From NCBI GenBank assembly GCA_002372325.1, contig DFFT01000159.1, positions 1 to 16,710 on the forward strand: DNA of 16,710 nucleotides, read 5' to 3'. The first letter of the stretch is position 1. Every line of letters starts with the position of its first letter. A program made the position numbers and the translations under genes. Source of the stretch: Succinivibrionaceae bacterium UBA3769. Its GTDB lineage: Bacteria > Pseudomonadota > Gammaproteobacteria > Enterobacterales > Succinivibrionaceae. Below are positions 13,989 through 16,710 of this stretch, piece after piece. Under the pieces are notes generated by a model. It was not told the DNA's origin. It saw only the letters and a program-made list of their open reading frames with translations, and did not search any database.

Positions 13989-15758
13989 ATGACTAATACC
14001 GGAATTCATATAAATTCTGCCGGTGAAATTTCATACCGTATCTTTGCTCCCTATGCTCATTCGCTTGCCGTGAAATGTCTTGATAACGGCAAATGCTATC
14101 CCCTGGATCGTGACGATTCCGGGTACTTCACCGGAATACTGCCGGATTTCCGGGCCGGCTTCCGCTACCTTTTAGTGAAAAACGACACCGAAGCATTTCC
14201 GGATCCGGCCTCCCGCTTTCAGCCTGAAGGCTCTCACAGCCCGTCTCAGGCAGCCTTTCCGATACCCCAGAAGGCATCCTCATGGCAGGGCACCGATACG
14301 GCCAATGCCATCATCTATGAGCTTCATCTCGGAACCTTTACCCCGGAGGGCACCCTACGGGGAGCTCTCAGAAAACTTCCTTATCTCAGGGATCTGGGCA
14401 TCAATGTCATTGAACTTATGCCGCTTTCTGATTTCCCTGGAAAGCGCAACTGGGGCTATGACGGCACTTATCCCTTCGCTCTCAGCAGAAACTACGGCAG
14501 CTATGCCGACCTTCATGATTTCATTGCCGCGGCCCACAATAATGGCATTGCAGTTATTCTTGACGTTGTATTCAACCATTTCGGCCCGGAAGGCAATTAC
14601 TCGGAAAAGCTGGCCCCATTTACCAGAGCGGCCAATACGCCATGGGGAGCCCAGATAAACTTTGACGGCCATAACTCCTCCGGCATTCGCAGCTTTTTTC
14701 TGGACTGTGTCCGGCACTGGCTGGAGGACACGGGACTGGATGGCTTCAGAATGGATGCCGTAAGCGTTATTTATGATGAAACCGTACCTCATATTCTCCG
14801 TGAAATCACAGATCTCGCCAGAAGCATCGGGACTGCTCAGAATCGCAAAATCATCATGATTGCCGAACACCTCCGCAACGATAGCTCTGTAACCGCAAAA
14901 AACGGCTTCGCTTACGATGCCCAGTGGTGCGATGATCTCAACTATGCTGTTTACAGCTGGCTTTATCCGCAGAGCTTCAGACACTACCGGGATTTCGGGA
15001 GGTTTGAGGACATAGTTCTGGCTTTGAAGGAAGGCTTTTGTTACAACGGCACCCGCTACAACTCAGTTTTTGATAACTTCATGGGGGTATCCGGTCAAAA
15101 CGTGCCGCCGGAACAGCTAATAATGCACATCCAGGATCATGATCAGGTGGGCAACCGTCCTGAGGGCGGACGCATCGTTACGGTTATGGGACTTAAAAGA
15201 GCTTTGCTGGCAGCCCTGACCCTTTTTGCTTCTCCTTTTGTTCCGATGCTGTTTATGGGGGAGGAATACGGTGAAAAATCGCCATTTCTGTTTTTTGAAG
15301 ACTTTGGCGATGCCGGCCTGATAGAGGCGGTGAAGAAGGGAAGAAGAAAAGAATTTTCCTTTATTCAGGGCTTTGAACCGGAGGAACCGCACCATGAAAG
15401 CTCCTTTTTAAAGAGCAAGCTTAAGTGGTATCCGGAAGACAGCGATCCCGAAATCAATGTACCGGCCCGTAAGACGCTCCGCTTTTACCAGGAGCTTATC
15501 AGGCTTAAAAAATCCGGTATCATCGGTTCTCATGACCGTAAAAGATGTCAGGTGCGGGATTATCCCAAAACAGGAATAATCACCATTACCGGTGCATGCT
15601 CCATAACGCTGTTAAATTTCGGCGGAGGCCCGGCAGAGGCAGAAGACTATGGCATTAGCAAAAAATCCCGCCTCCTTTTGACTACCGATACTGAAAACAC
15701 TGCTCTGACAGATCCTTTCATTATTCCCGGATTTGCAGGAGCTGTGTATGAAATCTGA
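13989..15758 (+). CDS. treZ: Malto-oligosyltrehalose trehalohydrolase (GH13)
   Basis: At 589 residues this is full length for TreZ. The enzyme cuts maltooligosyl-trehalose to release trehalose; its partner TreY makes the substrate from glycogen-like glucans. An N-terminal beta domain (about 8-95) is followed by the GH13 barrel. Visible motifs are DVVFNHFGPEGNY at 192-204, TPWGAQINFDG at 217-227 (typical of TreZ), GFRMDAV at 252-258 with nucleophile Asp256, IAEHLRND with acid/base Glu293, and QDHDQVGNRPEGGR at 382-395 with Asp385. Position 383 is Asp where the family usually has Asn. The ATG at 13989 has GGAGA at 13976-13980; the frame runs open to a TTG at 13896 without a site. No treY is in the window, so trehalose production is inferred. 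A glycogen branching or debranching enzyme is less likely. Confidence 0.9.
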   Translation: MTNTGIHINSAGEISYRIFAPYAHSLAVKCLDNGKCYPLDRDDSGYFTGILPDFRAGFRYLLVKNDTEAFPDPASRFQPEGSHSPSQAAFPIPQKASSWQGTDTANAIIYELHLGTFTPEGTLRGALRKLPYLRDLGINVIELMPLSDFPGKRNWGYDGTYPFALSRNYGSYADLHDFIAAAHNNGIAVILDVVFNHFGPEGNYSEKLAPFTRAANTPWGAQINFDGHNSSGIRSFFLDCVRHWLEDTGLDGFRMDAVSVIYDETVPHILREITDLARSIGTAQNRKIIMIAEHLRNDSSVTAKNGFAYDAQWCDDLNYAVYSWLYPQSFRHYRDFGRFEDIVLALKEGFCYNGTRYNSVFDNFMGVSGQNVPPEQLIMHIQDHDQVGNRPEGGRIVTVMGLKRALLAALTLFASPFVPMLFMGEEYGEKSPFLFFEDFGDAGLIEAVKKGRRKEFSFIQGFEPEEPHHESSFLKSKLKWYPEDSDPEINVPARKTLRFYQELIRLKKSGIIGSHDRKRCQVRDYPKTGIITITGACSITLLNFGGGPAEAEDYGISKKSRLLLTTDTENTALTDPFIIPGFAGAVYEI

Positions 15759-15777
15759 GGGGCCGGTATCTCTCAAT

Positions 15778-15809
15778 AAAAAATCCCCGAAAGAGCAAAA
15801 CCTCCGGGG
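15778..15809 (-). terminator. Probable terminator of the Sel1 lipoprotein gene
   Basis: On the minus strand CCCCG (15809-15805) pairs with CGGGG (15789-15785); an inner GAG/CTC pairing is possible with a 3-base bulge. Six T follow (plus-strand A at 15778-15783). The stem is short but the T run and position, 32 bases after the stop, fit. No separate plus-strand terminator for treZ is visible. Confidence 0.6.
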
Positions 15810-15840
15810 GTATCAGCTTACGAAACCAAAACTCCGAACA

Positions 15841-16680
15841 CTACTTTTTCAGCTCCAGAGCTTTTTGACGCCATGTCTCGGACAAACGGATATTCTTTCT
15901 GACTCCGGTGCCGGTGCGGTACATTTCAACCAGCTTTTCGCACGCATCAGGATAGTCAAGTCCGGCTGCCTTCTGGTAATAACCGAAAGCGCGCGCCGGG
16001 TTCTTTTTTACCCCCTGTCCTTTTTCATGCATTACTCCCAGCATATAAACAGCTCTGGCATTTTGCTGCACTGCGGCAAGCTCATACCAAATAATGGCAT
16101 ATTCATAATGAACGTCAGTAAGAGTACCGTTATAGTAGGCATCGCCCAATTTCATTTCTGCATCAACATTATTGAGTCCCGCAGACTTCCGATACCATTC
16201 CAAAGCTTTGGCGGCATCCTGAGGAACTCCGGCTCCGGTCTCGGAAAGAAGTCCCAGATCCAGCATAGCCACAGAATCTCCTCCTTCCTGAGCTCGATTA
16301 AGCCAGAACAAACCTCTGGCATAATCCTGAGAAACGCCCTTGCCTGAAACAAAAAGAGCTCCTAAATTCGTTTCTGCACGGTGATTTCCCTTTTTAGCCG
16401 CCAGCAAATACCACGAAGAAGCTTTCAGTTCATCATTCTTCACATTATCTCCCTGTTCATAACGGAGTCCGAGATAATAAGCTTCTTCCGGATTGTTTAA
16501 CGCCTTTTTGCAGACTTTCTCAGCCACTCCGTCAGCGAGGCAGTCTTTTAAGATTACAGCGGTATCCAAAATCGGAAGAGAAACATCTTCATCTGACTGG
16601 GCATTCAAATTACATCCGGAAATACATAGCAGTGCAGCAGCAATGCCTAACCTTGTTATGAATATCGAATGTGAACGCAT
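15841..16680 (-). CDS. Sel1-like repeat lipoprotein
   Basis: A 279-residue secreted lipoprotein. The N-terminus has a charged start, a hydrophobic stretch (11-19) and a lipobox ISGC with lipidated Cys23; Asn24 at the next position argues against inner-membrane retention by the E. coli rule. From about residue 63 the protein is six tandem Sel1 (TPR-like) repeats of about 36 residues, each with the pattern A-x-x-x-LG-x-x-x-x-x-G-x-G-V-x-x-x-x-x-x-A-x-x-W/Y-x-x-x-A. The fourth is looser (TLTDVHYEYA). Such solenoids bind other proteins; the partner here is unknown. The ATG at 16680 has GAGG at 16686-16689. The gene stands alone, convergent with treZ, and its promoter lies near or beyond the window edge. 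Confidence 0.9.
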   Translation of the reverse strand: MRSHSIFITRLGIAAALLCISGCNLNAQSDEDVSLPILDTAVILKDCLADGVAEKVCKKALNNPEEAYYLGLRYEQGDNVKNDELKASSWYLLAAKKGNHRAETNLGALFVSGKGVSQDYARGLFWLNRAQEGGDSVAMLDLGLLSETGAGVPQDAAKALEWYRKSAGLNNVDAEMKLGDAYYNGTLTDVHYEYAIIWYELAAVQQNARAVYMLGVMHEKGQGVKKNPARAFGYYQKAAGLDYPDACEKLVEMYRTGTGVRKNIRLSETWRQKALELKK

Positions 16681-16710
16681 AAAAGCCTCAAAAAATATAT
16701 ACCTGAAAAC

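Noticed and set aside
15733..16347. 204-codon open frame opposite the Sel1 gene
   Set aside because: Antisense to a clear repeat protein whose regular repeats explain the open frame.

Overview
The window reads as a stretch of chromosome from a gammaproteobacterium. Three things support this: the gene order kdsD-kdsC-lptC-lptA-lptB, a class II (long) ketol-acid reductoisomerase of the E. coli type, and a split tetrameric glycyl-tRNA synthetase (glyQ, glyS). Pgi, IlvC and KdsD keep E. coli-like catalytic residue positions. The base composition is moderate, and the combination with a TreZ-type trehalohydrolase and a REC-CheC/PAS-GGDEF pair would fit an Aeromonadales/Succinivibrionaceae-like lineage, but I cannot prove the genus from sequence alone. 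I see no prophage, insertion sequence, CRISPR array, tRNA or rRNA gene inside the window.

Layout. 1-321: AT-rich intergenic DNA with a strong-looking promoter pointing left, out of the window. 322-552: tusA. 857-3852: glyQ-glyS operon with a clear terminator. 3963-7443 (minus strand): lipopolysaccharide operon kdsD-kdsC-lptC-lptA-lptB, tightly overlapped except for a 131-base gap before lptB. 7444-7942: about 500 bases of intergenic DNA with a 15-base tandem repeat. 7943-10098: a two-gene signalling operon, a receiver domain fused to a CheC/CheX-type phosphatase domain, followed with a 4-base overlap by a PAS-GGDEF diguanylate cyclase. 10288-11772 (minus): ilvC with its own promoter and terminator. 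12136-13785: pgi. 13989-15758: treZ. 15841-16680 (minus): a lipoprotein of Sel1 repeats.

How the genes work together. KdsD and KdsC supply Kdo for the LPS inner core (isomerase and phosphatase steps). LptC, LptA and LptB are the membrane-anchored, periplasmic and ATPase parts of the machine that moves LPS to the outer membrane. GlyQS charges tRNA-Gly and TusA relays sulfur for tRNA thiolation. IlvC, Pgi and TreZ are metabolic genes: branched-chain amino acids, the glycolytic hexose phosphate step, and trehalose release from maltooligosyl-trehalose. Most of the window is core housekeeping. The least ordinary part is the REC-CheC plus PAS-GGDEF pair, which joins a receiver, a chemotaxis-type aspartyl-phosphate phosphatase fold and cyclic-di-GMP synthesis in one transcription unit.
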